A stretch of DNA of 64,000 nucleotides from Siphonodentalium dalli (lineage: Eukaryota; Mollusca; Scaphopoda; Gadilida; Siphonodentaliidae), in the NCBI GenBank assembly GCA_032622095.1, contig CP136064.1, positions 48,302,073 to 48,366,072 of the forward strand. The letters are read 5' to 3'. The position numbers and the translations under genes were made by a program. Below, in pieces: positions 33,441 to 45,335 of this stretch; position 1 is the first letter of the stretch, and each line of letters starts with the position of its first letter. The notes beneath the pieces were generated by a model. It ran no database searches, was not told the origin of the DNA, and saw nothing but the letters and a program-made list of their open reading frames with translations.

Positions 33441-35252
33441 AGGATGGATTCTCACCTAACTGAAAAGAGAGTAAGTTACACAAACTTTGCATTTCCACGT
33501 CGTAGGATCATGGCATATTAATATGTAGGGGCATAGAACACTCTAAACTGTTGCATGTCACCTTTAAGAGTTTCTTTCTATTATTTCATGTATTAATTTC
33601 ACTATCATCGAGATGTACAAAGCTTGTGTATTATACAATGTACACCAGTTCTAATTGAAATTACACTCTTGAACAAGCTATGCATTACAGAGTCTAAAGA
33701 AAATATCTGGAAATTCCATTACCGCCAAGAATCTTTATGTTAGTGTCAGTCAATCACAACACTTAAAGTGATGAAGCCAATCAGTCGATTGATGATATTC
33801 AGGGAACTCCCAGAGTTTCTCGACACATAGCTAAAATAGCATAATAAATCTCTTGTCATATCTGGTCACATTGATAATTTCACAGTTAGCACCCGTTTTC
33901 TTATCCGCCAAAACGAAAGTGACAGGAGATAACATTCATAAAACATTCATAAAACTGTGCGCTTTGATGTCATATGGCAGGAATTTCATGCTTGAGGTAA
34001 GAATAATATTTTCCATCATGACCTGGCATGTGTGATGCAAAGATCTCACCCCGAGGGGTCAGATATTGCGGCCGAACACAAGGCGTCCAGACCAAATATC
34101 TGACCCTGAAGATGACTTTTTTCTATGCCCATCCAAGTCATGATGGATTATTTTTCTCCCAAATCAAGAGCCTCATACAAGCTAGGTTAATAGGTTTGAG
34201 TGAAATATACATGTCTCATGCAAACGAAATGGCTATGTTATCATTGGTCTAGACATGAATTCTGAGAAACCTGGTATGAATTTCTGAGAAATGCGTGTAT
34301 TGATATGAACTGGGTTTGCCAAGAGAAATGTCCTTACCATGGAAAGTTGAACATGTTTCTGGTTATTTGACAGAAAAAATGTTTTGAAGTGTTTGACAAT
34401 TTGTTGCTACAATAACATTTTTCAAAAGTCTACCCACTTCGTTAATTAGGTGATTGACATTTTCTTTGACTGCATATAAGACATCAGTCCTTCCCACGAG
34501 GAAAACACAGCGAGAGCATTTATTTGCTCCCGTAATTCAGAAGATGGGTGTAATATTGCACCCATACTATAATTGTAAGTTGGGTTTTTCTAAAACAAAA
34601 AGTCATTGTGGAATAGACCTATGTCTAGTTACACTTTAATATGCCATTGTTGAACTGAGTTGGTAAAGGATCTAATTCAACTTTCAAACAGTTCACTATT
34701 GACCCAACAATTACAGTCTCCATTAGTATTTTGAGATGAGGGATGGGTGTGAATTTTAGCACCCGTCATTTGAAAATTATAGGTGCGAGTGCAATCACTC
34801 CCATCTCCTTGGAAGGACTGAGACATGAGGTGTTTTTTGCTTCAAGTGGACTACATATTGTCAAAATTATATAAATTTTTTTTTTTTGCTTAGCCACGTG
34901 CATGAGCCGAGGCAATTCTGCTCGACTGAAATGGTATGAAATAGACAATAATACTATTTCTGATGCCATGCACTTGGTGTCTCGAAGCTCTTAATAAGTA
35001 ATATGGGAGAGTGGCTCCGCCCAGTTGTGACGAGGGATACTAATATTACCATGCCCGCAATGTTTACTGGGTTGAAGACAGAAATGTCTGAAGGGTGCTT
35101 CCATCTGTTTTTTATTGGTTAAAACTTTATATTATTTCGGACATGTCTATATTCTTTGGAATTATTTATAGAGTGCTGTGTAGTCCACAAGCTAAAACAC
35201 ACAAACAAATATATTATTATTATAGTTCTAACAGAAGGGCATGGAACAAATT
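33441..35252 (+). repeat. 1.84-kb tandem duplication, unit 2
   Basis: It matches unit 1 until GGCATGGAACAAATT at about 35252 and then diverges. It is 30 bp shorter through small deletions, for example near 34129 and 34778. The near identity points to a recent duplication or to assembly doubling. Confidence 0.95.
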
Positions 35253-35560
35253 TCATATAAATGATAGACCCATTAGTGCAAGCTCCTATTAGTACTAGTA
35301 CAGTGTTACATGGAATGAACATACATAGATGCATAAATAATTTTATTGCAAAATCTAGTGAACATTTCTGAGAACATTAAAGACCTTCATTTCTCTTATT
35401 ATTCATGGTAAGAAACATGGTGTTGTAATTAAATCAAGCTGAAACCATAAATACTCTGAACTATGTTTTTATTATTTTTGGATTTTTTAAATAAATAATT
35501 AAATTGTTATCTCCATTGTTATTTGATCCACATGTGCAAATCAATCTATACATTTAAAGG
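35253..35560. other. Non-coding stretch, nothing recognised
   Basis: No feature is supported. Confidence 0.4.
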
Positions 35561-36245
35561 TTCTTTCTGGCTTAGAATGGGCTCAACCATCCTTTCTTCT
35601 CCATGGAGGTAACATCTTTGTGCTCTGTCACTCTTGGAGGGTACTTTGTGCACCAGGAGTGTCAGAGTGCCATCACCCGAGATTGTTCATGTTACGTCTC
35701 TTGAGTGATAGGTTGCCTCCCCGGGGAGGGAACATCCTAATGCTCAACTGATGCAACTGGGTGCGTAAATTTGCACACCAAGAGTGTCAGAGTGGCTCTC
35801 CAAAAACTGCAAGGGTGTCTCTCCTGGGAGGTAAAATATGAACTCTCCTTGGGGGGTTGGCTAAAGTGCATCCCGGAGTGGCTCTCCAAAAACTGCAAGG
35901 TTGCCTCTCCGGGAGGTAAAATATGAACCCTCCTTCGGGGGGTGCCTAAACTACCTCCCGGAGGGGCACTATTTCACCATCTCCCCAAAAGGGGTAGATT
36001 ATAACCTCTCCATGGGGGGTCGTCTTTGCCCCTCCTGAGTGATTACGTATATCTCCCACTGAGTGACAAATTGTGCTTCGACGGGGATGAACTTGGGTCA
36101 CATGAGGGACAAATTGTTCCTCGGCTCCTATCACCCCAATGGAGAAGCAAGTTAGCCTTTTGGTTAGTAGGTGAAATAGTGCACCTCAAGAGATGCAAAT
36201 ATTGCCCCTCCGAGGAGCAATATTGCCTCCCCATTATTTAGAGTG
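35561..36245. repeat. GC-rich degenerate repeat block
   Basis: An 86-bp direct repeat of AGTGGCTCTCCAAAAACTGC starts at 35791 and 35877. Around it are many GGGAGGTAAAAT, CCTCCCGGAG and CTCCATGGGG variants that can pair with each other. It is clearly more GC-rich than its neighbours. The short frames on both strands look accidental. Confidence 0.7.
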
Positions 36246-36700
36246 TACTTGTTCAGATTTCAAAATGTTCGCACACCGGGCCGAACCATGGTCGGCCCGG
36301 TGTGTCATTGTCCCATCCCCATGGCCAATACAAAACTGCTAATTAGTTTAGCAAAACAATATTTTACTACATTTGGTCAAACTTTTGGACAGAAATGGTC
36401 ATCAGTTGAAGAATTTTCCAACCTGAGGGGGAGTATGAGGTTTGAAATTTCCAACACTAAGAAAGTTTCAGTTGAGGCCAGTCTAGATGCTAGGATTTGC
36501 GATTTTCTTGTATAGTTTTCAAAATTTTCTCACACCGGGCCGACCATGGTTGTCCTGGTCTCTTGTCCGTAGCTGTGTGCATTTGTCTGGAATTAGGCCA
36601 CTAGTTGTTTTTTATTGCAATGTTCAGGTTAAAATATCTGAATGTTCTCATACCGGGAATATAGAACCATGGCTTGTGAATATATAGGAAATTAGGCCTG
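36246..36700. repeat. Three diverged ACCGGGCCGA repeats
   Basis: A CACACCGGGCCGA(A)CCATGG motif occurs at about 36270 and 36531, and a weaker CATACCGGGAATATAGAACC form at 36648. The first forms a local hairpin with TCGGCCCGGTGTG. Confidence 0.5.
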
Positions 36701-37193
36701 CAAAAACTTGTGTTGGTCTGATGCTGACTCAAGGGGGAAGGGTGCAGTTGGAATTTTCCAAGGTGGACACCCCCCCCCAACGGAGACCCTCTAGCCACGT
36801 CCCTGTGTACAATCATGCATAGTTTATGTCGGCCTTGGAAGTAACTCATTGCGAACCAAACAATGAGACAGAAGATGGCAGGTTAATATATACATGTGCA
36901 CAAATATTTTCTAATGGATACTGCTATATATAGTTTATGCTAGTTCTATATATGGTGTCAGTATAAAGTAAAAGGCACTTACCCAAAATACTGACCCGAT
37001 TATACCACGGAAATATGTACATGTATATAATATGGGGTTCAACATCTTCAACTACTCCTTGGAGACATTCGTTTTGTTCTCATATTTAAGGGAGCAAGGG
37101 TAATCGCCGTAATTCCCACGAACCCTCCAGAAATTGTGGAAACAAACTGATTATATATTATGAACTTCATTAATTTGCGTTCATTAACGACCA
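36701..37193. other. Non-coding stretch, nothing recognised
   Basis: A C run lies at 36769-36778. No exon or element is supported. Confidence 0.4.
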
Positions 37194-37525
37194 TGACACA
37201 ATACATTCTCAGGCCGCATGCACTCACTCGCAGGTTTTATGTTTTATGCCAATTATGTGAAAGTGGATGTCGGATATAATAACTTAGAACAGGGTGTACA
37301 ACGTCACCGGCACCCCGGACTGACAGGTAAAAACCAGTATGAGACGTACGTCGACCTTGACACAATACATCCTTAGGCCGCATGCACTCACGCACTCGCA
37401 GGTTTCATGTTTTATGACTATGCAGAATTTGCGGTTCGGAAACATGCGACGAGTATCATATTATTTTGATCTGCGACAATTTTGTCACAATCAGAAGAAA
37501 ATACCCTTCACTAGAAAAGTTATAC
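37194..37525 (+). repeat. Direct repeat around GGCCGCATGCACTCAC
   Basis: GACACAATACAT(T/C)CT(C/T)AGGCCG occurs at about 37194 and 37359. The intervening part, GGTGTACAACGTCACCGGC, recurs again at about 38352-38400. It is a non-coding local repeat family. Confidence 0.65.
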
Positions 37526-37551
37526 GGCCTCCTTAATTTCTATTGAAATTA

Positions 37552-38013
37552 TGTGACCCGCCATATCAAATCCAGTCGAAAGTCGGGATTTTTTTTACCC
37601 TGTGCCAATGCATTCTCTTATATATGCGAGTCGACCATAGGTCGCCTCGCATATATAAGAGAATGCATTGGCCTAACAATTTTTTATCATTTTTTTTAAA
37701 TAAATGTTTCTTACAATTTTTAGGACATAAAATAAAAAAACATCCATTACCGTGCAGGGAGCCCCACACATATATAGAGGCATATAGAAGAGTGTCGTCT
37801 GCTCATGTTTGTCTGGGGCTCTGTATGGGTGACATTATAAAATTGTTAAAGAATACAAGAACAAATTATTAAAATTGTAAAAAATTGTTAGGCCAATGCA
37901 TTCTCTTATATATGCGAGGCGACCTATGGTCGACTCGCATATATAAGAGAATGCATTGGCACAGGGTAAAAAAAAATCCCGACTTACGACTGGATTTGAT
38001 ATGGCGGGTCACA
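37552..38013. mobile_element. TA-flanked hairpin MITE (family T1), copy 1
   Basis: The ends TGTGACCCGCCATATC and GATATGGCGGGTCACA are inverted repeats, each flanked by TA. The whole 462 bp folds as a double hairpin, each half carrying CCAATGCATTCTCTTATATA and GCGAGTCGACC. That inner core is the same as in the TTAA-flanked families P1 and P2, although the ends are unrelated. Confidence 0.85.
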
Positions 38014-38015
38014 TA

Positions 38016-38876
38016 TATCAATATTGAAGAACGTTAGCTTTATTTTAAACATGTTTTTAAAGAATACAACTAAGATAGTACACTGATGTATAGAGATATC
38101 CATGTGAATTTATATGCACAAATTTGTGTACACGTGTGTGTATGTATACAGTATACATATGATATATTTATATAAGTATTACATACAATTATTATGTATG
38201 AACATGAAATTCTGATGAAAATAGTATTCATACCAATTAATGTACTTAGTGTATATATGTTATCACGCATGTTCCACATTAATTTGTGGCTTTTCGCATT
38301 AAACTCATGCATTCATTCACACAGCGGATGTCGGATCTAATATCTTAGAACATGGTGTACAACGCCACCGGCACCCGGACTTACAGGTAAAAACCAGTAC
38401 GAGGCGTCAACTGACAACCAGAAGATGTCAACAAAGGAATACACGATAGTAGAACGTTGATTATTCCGTCGTTATATAGAATTTTTTCGCATGATATCAG
38501 TATAACAGAGGTGTATGTAAATCGTGATGGAAAGGGAAAGTAGCTGTCAGACATATTTAAGAAGTGGGGATATTTTATGGTTCTGGTTCCCAATTTGTAC
38601 AGGTACTGGTTTCCTCGTCCATCATGATAAAAAGTTGTGAGGCATGATCCAGGGGCGGTTTATAGAAATTTGGAAAAGAGATTTGGAAGGTACATACCAA
38701 AGTAAAGTTAAATAGCCAAAATAGATAATTTTGAACATTTAAAAAAGGGTTCACATATTTAGGAAAGGTTGAAATGACACCAGAGAACGTCATCAGTTGT
38801 TAGCGGTTGATTTATGATTCAATAAACGGTTGTCATATTAATCATTTTCGGCACCAAACTATAGCAAGAAGGTAAA
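38016..38876. other. Non-coding stretch, mostly unrecognised
   Basis: About 38330-38400 repeats the GGATGTCGGAT...CACCGGCACC segment of 37270-37345. No exon is supported. Confidence 0.45.
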
Positions 38877-39340
38877 TGTGACCCGCCATATCAAATCCAG
38901 TCGTAAGTCGGGATTTTGTTTACCCTGTGCCAATGTATTCTCTTATATATGCGAGTCGACCATATGTCGCCTCGCATATATAAGAGAATGCATTGGCCTA
39001 ACAATTTTTTATCATTTTTTAAAAATAAATGTTTCTTACATTTTTTAGGACATAAAATAAAAAAACATCCATTACCCTGCAGGGAGCCCCACACAGATAT
39101 AGAAGCATATAGAAGAGTGTCGTCTGCTCATGTTTGTCGTCTGGGGCTCTGTATGGGTGAAATTATAAAATTGTTAAAGAATACAAGAAAAAATTATTAA
39201 AATTGTAAAAAATTGTTAGGCCAATGCATTCTCTTATATATGCGAGGCGACATATGGTCGACTCGCATATATAAGAGAATGCATTGGCACAGGGTAAAAA
39301 AAATCCCGACTTACGACTGGATTTGATATGGCGGGTCACA
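38877..39340. mobile_element. Hairpin MITE (family T1), copy 2
   Basis: It is nearly identical to 37552-38013 in ends and core. The right flank is TA, but the left flank is AA, so the target duplication is eroded on one side. The separation from copy 1 is about 1.3 kb. Confidence 0.85.
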
Positions 39341-39714
39341 TATGTACTAATCAAGCTAACATTTTAGGGCCCAACCCATTCCCGTGTACTACACGGCGTG
39401 TAGTTATAGTAACTACCATAAGTACATTTTAAATCACCTCTCTATATATAGTATAGGTAATAAGTCAGTAAGATATATTGGAAAAGCATATCAATAATTC
39501 AGTATACCATTTGTGACTCAAAGTCAACTGTCCGTCATAAAGTATAATACTTAAAAATGTTAAAATTGTGCATTATATGTATTTGTATAATCTTTGTACA
39601 TTTTCCTATAATCAATCTTCGACACATCCGGTTTTCCAAAGTGAACATTTTGATGATATTAATTATTGCTTGAACGTTTGCAAATGAATATGTTTTTTCC
39701 TACTTTAACCCTTT
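39341..39714. other. Non-coding stretch, nothing recognised
   Basis: No feature is supported. Confidence 0.4.
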
Positions 39715-40110
39715 ACCCAACAAACCGGCCAAAAACGCCCCAAATAAAGCTTCAACAGCCTAAAATATCTTCGGTCTGTCTCAATAACACCATACAAATA
39801 TGGATATCATTGGAACCGGTTCATTGACCACATTGTGATGGTTACAGTTATGCCCTGTGCCAATGCATTCTCTTATATATGCGAGTCGACCATAGGTCGC
39901 CTCGCATATATACGAGAATGCATTGGCCTAAACAAATTCTCTTTTTTACCATTTTTTCTTATAATATTTTCTACATTCTTTGACAATTTGATCATTTTTA
40001 ATATGTCTTAAGCCAATGCATTCTCTTATATATGCGAGGCGACCTATGGTCGACTCGCATATATAAGAGAATGCATTGGCACAGGGCCGTTCTGTTGGGT
40101 AAAGGGTTAA
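39715..40110. mobile_element. piggyBac-like MITE (family P1), double-hairpin form
   Basis: TTAACCCTTTACCCAACA and TGTTGGGTAAAGGGTTAA bound a 396-bp element. Its interior has two hairpins arranged as in family T1, not the single hairpin of the 15129 copy. The outer parts match 15129-15380, including AATAAAGCTTCAACAGCC. Confidence 0.85.
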
Positions 40111-40309
40111 TGATGCGGAAGAGTCTGAATACATTGTCATCTTCATCAAGGCAAATTGTCAGTCTTTAATGCTTGCGATGCCTAATTGCATAAGGTTCAA
40201 TTGGAAGAGGTTTGTCTGGTATGTCTTGCAGTTATCTCGAAATTCATATGATGCCAGAATATGAACGGAAACATGAGTAGAAAATGCAGCTTTGCCAAAC
40301 GGCATGATA

Positions 40310-40645
40310 AGTAAAGGTTATGTAGTTCCACGTGTAACTGTGTTACTATAATATTTTCCTTCAAATATACATATATGGTTGATTGGTGATGAACATGCTA
40401 TATTTACATGTAAATTTCGGTATACCATTGCCACACGTGGAACTACAAAGTTGTTACTTCTCGCATATAATATTTAATAAATAGAGCATGGTTTGGAGTT
40501 GACTATACGCGGATATATATAGTGCCCAGTGGGTGGGCACATTTTACAACGCGAAGTGCATGGAGTTAGCTATATATACCCGCCTCAGTGGGCATTATAC
40601 CCGAGTAGTCAACGACAAGACATGCTCTATTTATTATATTTCACA
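40310..40645. repeat. Two adjacent inverted repeats
   Basis: The first has arms GTAGTTCCACGTGTAA (40322) and CACACGTGGAACTAC (40432). The second has AATAAATAGAGCATGG (40478) and ACATGCTCTATTTATTAT (40619), with an inner TAGTGCCCAGTGGGTGGGC. Both look like small MITEs, but target duplications are unclear. Confidence 0.6.
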
Positions 40646-40863
40646 CAACAATTCAAACTTGTAGCATATGCATACCACATGACCGTATCATACCAACACA
40701 AACTATACTGGACCATGTAGTATTCAAATGCCATTCATATATAAGACGTCAATAGAAATCGTGTGCAACTCCTTTTACTAAGAACAAATAGGATTAACTG
40801 AATGTTTACACTTCGCAAGTTGACGTCGTTTGTATGAAAACTATTTTCACAGTATTGTTTTAA

Positions 40864-41311
40864 AGATGCATAATCCGAATTAACACTCGCAAATTACTAT
40901 TTCCTTGACTTCGGGGGTAAACAATATTTGATGCGAGTCGAGGAACCCATCCATCAAAGCTCAGAGTGATCAGATATCGATTTAAAAAAAATAAAAAATT
41001 CACCACCGATAATATTTAGTGGCCCAGTAAAAGTCGACGAGAAGACTGTCTCTGACCAAATTGCGGGTGAAGATGGATAACTCTAAAAACAATTGGCTTT
41101 TTTTGTGTCAGATATTTTGACAAACCGGCCAAATTTCGTTGAACAAAATGTTGATAACAGGTTTTGGGCAATTTTATACTACAGTTGACTGTGCACATGG
41201 TTAGCATTATTTTTGGGCAATTAATCGATTCTGATAACTGAAGCGGCATTTAAAAAAATGTTGTTGTTGGAATCTGATGATATGGGGAACATCGAATAGG
41301 AGTGAGTACCT
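40864..41311 (+). mobile_element. TTAA-flanked element (family P3), copy
   Basis: TTAA precedes AGATGCATAATCC and follows GGAGTGAGTACCT. The interior matches 20607-21050, including TTTTTGGGCAATTAATCG. The flanking TTAA pair is intact. Confidence 0.75.
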
Positions 41312-41315
41312 TTAA

Positions 41316-42636
41316 TTTCATTAGGACACGCTTTAGAAAATGTGTCGACACATGTATGTATATATGTTCTGGAGATTGTTGCCTCTGCCAATTGGTTTTT
41401 GCATGAGAGTTTGGCATATGTAGTATAGTGTGCTAAATTTAGCACGATACAATATAGGAATATATAGTAGTGTGCAAAATCTAGCACAATAATACACCAA
41501 ATAGGACACAGCTCTCGACCAACCAGAAGGAGTCATTTCTAGGGGAGGTGAAACACAGTTAGCTATGGTACAGATGCATTTTATAAGCATTTTGCGTTGC
41601 GTTTATTATAGCTTTATGTATCGAAATGCCTGTTAAAAAAGTGAAATTTGCGAACGCGGCATTGCCGGCACAGTCGGGGAGCCCGGAAGGTTTAATTTGA
41701 AGCATTGGGTGCCTGAATTGTGGACAACCGAGCTGACGGAACAAACCCAATTCTTATGTTCCGCAATTACAGCATAAAGGGAGCAGGCCCGCCTGAAACA
41801 AGACAGTCAATGACTGTGGGTAGCTCACCAGACTGTAAAGACAAGAGAGAACTGGGACCCTGAAGACTACGATACAATTGTCAGTACTATAGTCAGATCG
41901 CTTTAAAACAAGTAGTTCTAAACAGGGACACAGGTAGACGATCTTCGTTGAACAATGGGAGGGGATATGGGGTGTCCACCTCGAAATTTCTAACTACACC
42001 CCCCCCCCCCGAAATAGATCAATGTCCATTACCTCCCAACTGGACCAACTAAATTAAAACTGGTACTTCAAGATCTCCAAATGTTGGAAATTTATCAAAA
42101 CCTTAGTGATAATTATAAATAAAAATTATTACATGTAATATAGCAATCTATATACAAGTACCAAACATGAATTCATAGATAGGGTGGGTGCGAGAGTGTT
42201 AAATTTCCGATCTCTACCCCTATTTGAACCAAACGGAAATCCCAATCTATGAGATCCATTGATCTAGAAATTTCAAAGGGCATATTATAGAAGTTGAAGT
42301 GAATTCATTTTCCTTAAAATAAGTTAAAACATTTAGGGAAGGGTTATCAATATATGGCACCTCTGATAATTGTTCCTTGAAATCATCAGTATAATAAATA
42401 AAACACATCATTATCACAGATGAAAAGGAGTTAAAAGCTTATATAAACATAATATTGTAACACCTGCCTCAACAACAGCATAGAACACAGCACATGCGAA
42501 TTAATCTAATTTAAATTGATATGAATGACATAAATAAACATTATCCAGCCATATATGTTGTTTGTTTATCAAACACTGTCAGATAAGATACGGTCTCATT
42601 ACATAGGCAAGAGACATTAGAGATAATTTTTGGCGA
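41316..42636. other. Non-coding stretch with old repeat pieces
   Basis: About 41790-41900 is the reverse of 27690-27785. A C run lies near 41998-42010. Short frames on the minus strand at 41221-41750 have no recognisable domain. Confidence 0.45.
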
Positions 42637-42764
42637 GTGGTTTGGGGTGGCTGGCCCCGGGATTGTCGAAAGGGCCGAAGGCCCCTTTCCTTAATCCCTC
42701 ATGTTATTGCCTTTATTCAGATTAATCAGAAAATAAATTTAAAAAAACATTTTTATGGTGAATT

Positions 42765-43016
42765 TCATTTCTTCTTCTTTCTTTTTTTCTTAGGATTTGG
42801 CTTCTCTGTTGATGATTGTGGAGATGGAGGAATTTTCTGTTGTTGTTGTCGCATGAAGAGTTCGAATTTTTCTTGTTGGTCTTTCATGTGTTCTTGTTGG
42901 TCTTTCATGTGTTGCTCCGCTCTTTCCCGGTTTCTCTCGGAGTCAGCAATAATTTCTTCAAAAGAACGGGTGGTGGCTGTGTTGGCCGCAGTGCAAAAGT
43001 GTCGGGTAGTGGACAT
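42765..43016 (-). CDS. Glutamine-rich coiled-coil ORF, mobile-element remnant
   Basis: The 83-codon minus-strand frame reads MSTTRHFCTAANTATTRSFE, then SERNRERAEQHMKDQQEHM and a lysine-rich tail. A 21-bp duplication encodes HMKDQQE twice. Segments of this kind form the C-terminal part of Myb/SANT-like DNA-binding proteins associated with transposons, but the Myb domain itself is not present here. It overlaps the start of the opposite-strand ORF at 43005-43713. It is probably a fragment, and its function is not known. Confidence 0.4.
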   Translation of the reverse strand: MSTTRHFCTAANTATTRSFEEIIADSERNRERAEQHMKDQQEHMKDQQEKFELFMRQQQQKIPPSPQSSTEKPNPKKKRKKKK

Positions 43017-43713
43017 TGCTAACTTGAGTCTCCAGTCTAGCAGGGGCTACCTGACCCTTTGCCTGGAGTTCCGGACTGAAGATGCTGGCATCCAGAGATC
43101 GCAGGCCCGGGACACCAACTCCAAGACCACCCACTGTCCAATGAAGAGTGGGAAGAAGGGACCCACAAAGAAGAAGACGCCTTCAAGAAGGAAAAGGGAC
43201 GCTGATCGACGAGCGAAATGGAAAAAGAAGGGGGTGACCGTTGATCTGCTGGTCACCCCTCCCCGTGTGGTCCAGCCGTCAAGTGTCGCTGCCAGTAGGT
43301 CGGAGTTGTCTGAGAGACGCCCAGACAACCCGACCCGCTTGGAGTCAGACAACATCACTACAGCTAACAGGGACTCCGTTGATCTGCCGGAGGTCCCTGT
43401 TGTCGTCATCGAGGCGAGCGGAGTAAGGGAACAGGATTCCAGCCCTGTTGTTCCTGCCGCCAGCTTCGACGTGGAGTTGGACAGCCTACCACCTCGGACA
43501 CCGGAATTCCATCTCATCCCAGTGTCCCCCAGCTCCACGTGCAGTAACAGCGCCAACAACTCCGCCTCCAGCCAGAGTATGCTAACAGCAGCAGCAGCAA
43601 AAATAGAAGCCATGGAAGCACAGCTTGAACAAATACAGACACAGATGGAAGCATCATCGGCACTCTGCACGACACCACCGCCGTCTCCACCATCAACACA
43701 AAGAACGAGATAG
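43005..43713 (+). CDS. ORF1/gag-like basic protein, mobile-element remnant
   Basis: A plus-strand frame, open from about 42637, takes on protein character from about 43005. It contains ANLSLQSSRGYLTLCLEF, then the basic run KKTPSRRKRDADRRAKWKKK, a serine- and proline-rich middle, and a C-terminal helix AKIEAMEAQLEQIQTQMEA. The S-x-R-x-x-R-D-x-x-R basic block resembles nucleic-acid-binding ORF1/gag-like proteins of invertebrate retroelements. That is a family resemblance by eye. The codon and GC usage is far richer in GC than the surroundings, which fits recent arrival. The start is uncertain because the upstream part (42637-43000) is antisense to the coiled-coil ORF. A CAG/GTACGA donor follows at 43757. 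Confidence 0.5.
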
Positions 43714-43936
43714 TTAGTTCTTCAATGAGTCAACACAACCATCTAGCCGATTCTGACCAGGTACGACACATGCATTTTCTTATTTTAAATTCGTATAAAG
43801 AGCATCCTTTCTTCTCTAAACAAAATGCCAGACAATAAAGAGCATTCTAATTTATAATAATATTTAACTGATATATCTATATACAAAAAATAGACATCAA
43901 ATCTAATTTTATTTCTTTTTAACAGGTTATGGTTGA

Positions 43937-44254
43937 TGCCTTCGTCGCAGATCTCAAGGTCGTACCATGTGGAATCACTATAATACAACAGGCCCCCGGA
44001 CCACAAACCACGTCGAAGGGTGGCACAGAAAACTTCAAGGTTATATAGCAGCTTCAAAACCAAATATATTCAACATGATCGACCATATTAAAAAAGAACG
44101 GCAGAATCGACGATACTTCAACAGAGTTCAACCACAGAGAAGAAAATATCGGGCGGTCAACGCGTCTCTTAGACATTTCAAGAGAATATTCAGGGAAAAC
44201 GAGATTGACGTTGTTGAATACTTAGATTCAATCGCTAAATTAGTTCGCCATTGA
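43937..44254 (+). pseudogene. C-terminal fragment of a Mutator-like (MULE) transposase
   Basis: The frame is open from just after a TGA at 43934 to TGA at 44252. It reads MWNHYNTTGPRTTNHVEGWH followed by RKLQGYIAASKPNIFNMID. The P-R-T-x-N-x-x-E-G-W-H motif and the following PNI-F segment are standard near the C-terminus of MULE/FLYWCH-type transposase proteins. The catalytic core is absent, so this is a truncated copy. An acceptor-like TTCTTTTTAACAG lies just upstream, and AATAAA occurs at 44334. It could be a 3' exon of a domesticated gene, but a dead fragment is more likely. Confidence 0.7.
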
Positions 44255-44655
44255 GCTTTTTGTTAAAGTATTGTCGTGTATTTGTTATATGTTTGTTATC
44301 TCCTTGTATGTATTTTATTAATTATTTTGAATCAATAAATAGATAAAACATGACATAGATTATATCCGGACATCAACATTGAATCAGCACCAAATGTTCC
44401 AAAACCCTCGTCCCAAATCATTAAAAACCTACAAAAAGAGAGGACATGTGAACCATTAAAACACCAAAAGAAAAGAGGAATAGACTATAAGCGGCAAATG
44501 ATTGAAGTAAGGGATTATTGCCATCTCAGGCAGGTACCTGGACCTATTTCAACTAAATTTGATTGGGTGAGTCAGTATATGTGGCGGATGTTATAAGTGG
44601 TTAGTTTTTCAAAATTTAAGTGTAAAATAAAAAAATAATTGGGTTAAATTGAACA
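44255..44655. other. Flank of the MULE fragment, nothing recognised
   Basis: It contains the AATAAA at 44334-44339. No exon or repeat boundary is clear. Confidence 0.4.
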
Positions 44656-45062
44656 AGGAGTAAAATCTAAAAAATACACATTGTTTTGGAGTTATGTCCC
44701 CTGGCTCTGCCCACATTTGACCCAGTGACCTCATTTGAACAAATCTGAACCCCAGTCACCTAAAGACCCTTCATACCAAATATGAACACATTTGCCCCGA
44801 TGGCACTAGAGAAGAGGTCGCTTTAAGAATGACTATGGAGGAAAGAGTTATGGCCCTGGCTTCACAACTATTTGACCCAGTAACCTCATTTGAACAAATC
44901 TGAAAGTGAGTCACCTAGGGAACAACCACACCAAATATGAACCCATTCGGTCTTATAGTTCCGGAGAAGATGTTCAAAGAATTGTTGACAGACGGACGGC
45001 TGGATGGATGACATATGAGGAGTGATCACTATAGCTCAGCTTTGTCTCAGGTGAGCTAAAAA
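44656..45062 (-). repeat. AGCTCACC-headed dispersed repeat, reverse copy
   Basis: The head hairpin lies at its upper end (CTTTGTCTCAGGTGAGCT, 45040-45058), preceded by the inverted ACGGACGGCTGGATGG tract. The body has ATTTGAACAAATCTGA twice. Confidence 0.8.
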
Positions 45063-45194
45063 CCCAGTAATCACTTTTAAATGAACTTTCGAGTATGGGC
45101 ATGAAATTTTCTCTGATTATACCTGGATAGTACAAGATGGCGTCAAACATGGCCGCTATTTTTTCAGACAAGGCACTAAGTCAATTTGATCCAA

Positions 45195-45335
45195 ACTATA
45201 ATGAGAAAATATTGTCAAATGTATACAAACTTACAAAGGTCTTATGGCTCTGGAGAAGAAGGCGATTGTTGACGGATGGATGGACGGATGGATGTGAGGA
45301 CGAGCAGTGATGACTATAGCTCCACCGGAGTGAAT
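45195..45335 (-). repeat. Truncated AGCTCACC-family head, reverse
   Basis: GGATGGATGGACGGATGGATG is followed by GACTATAGCTCCACCGGAG. The body is almost entirely missing. Confidence 0.65.

Noticed and set aside
43047-43670. Minus-strand ORF of 207 codons
   Set aside because: It is exactly antisense to the basic ORF1/gag-like frame, whose composition is far more protein-like.
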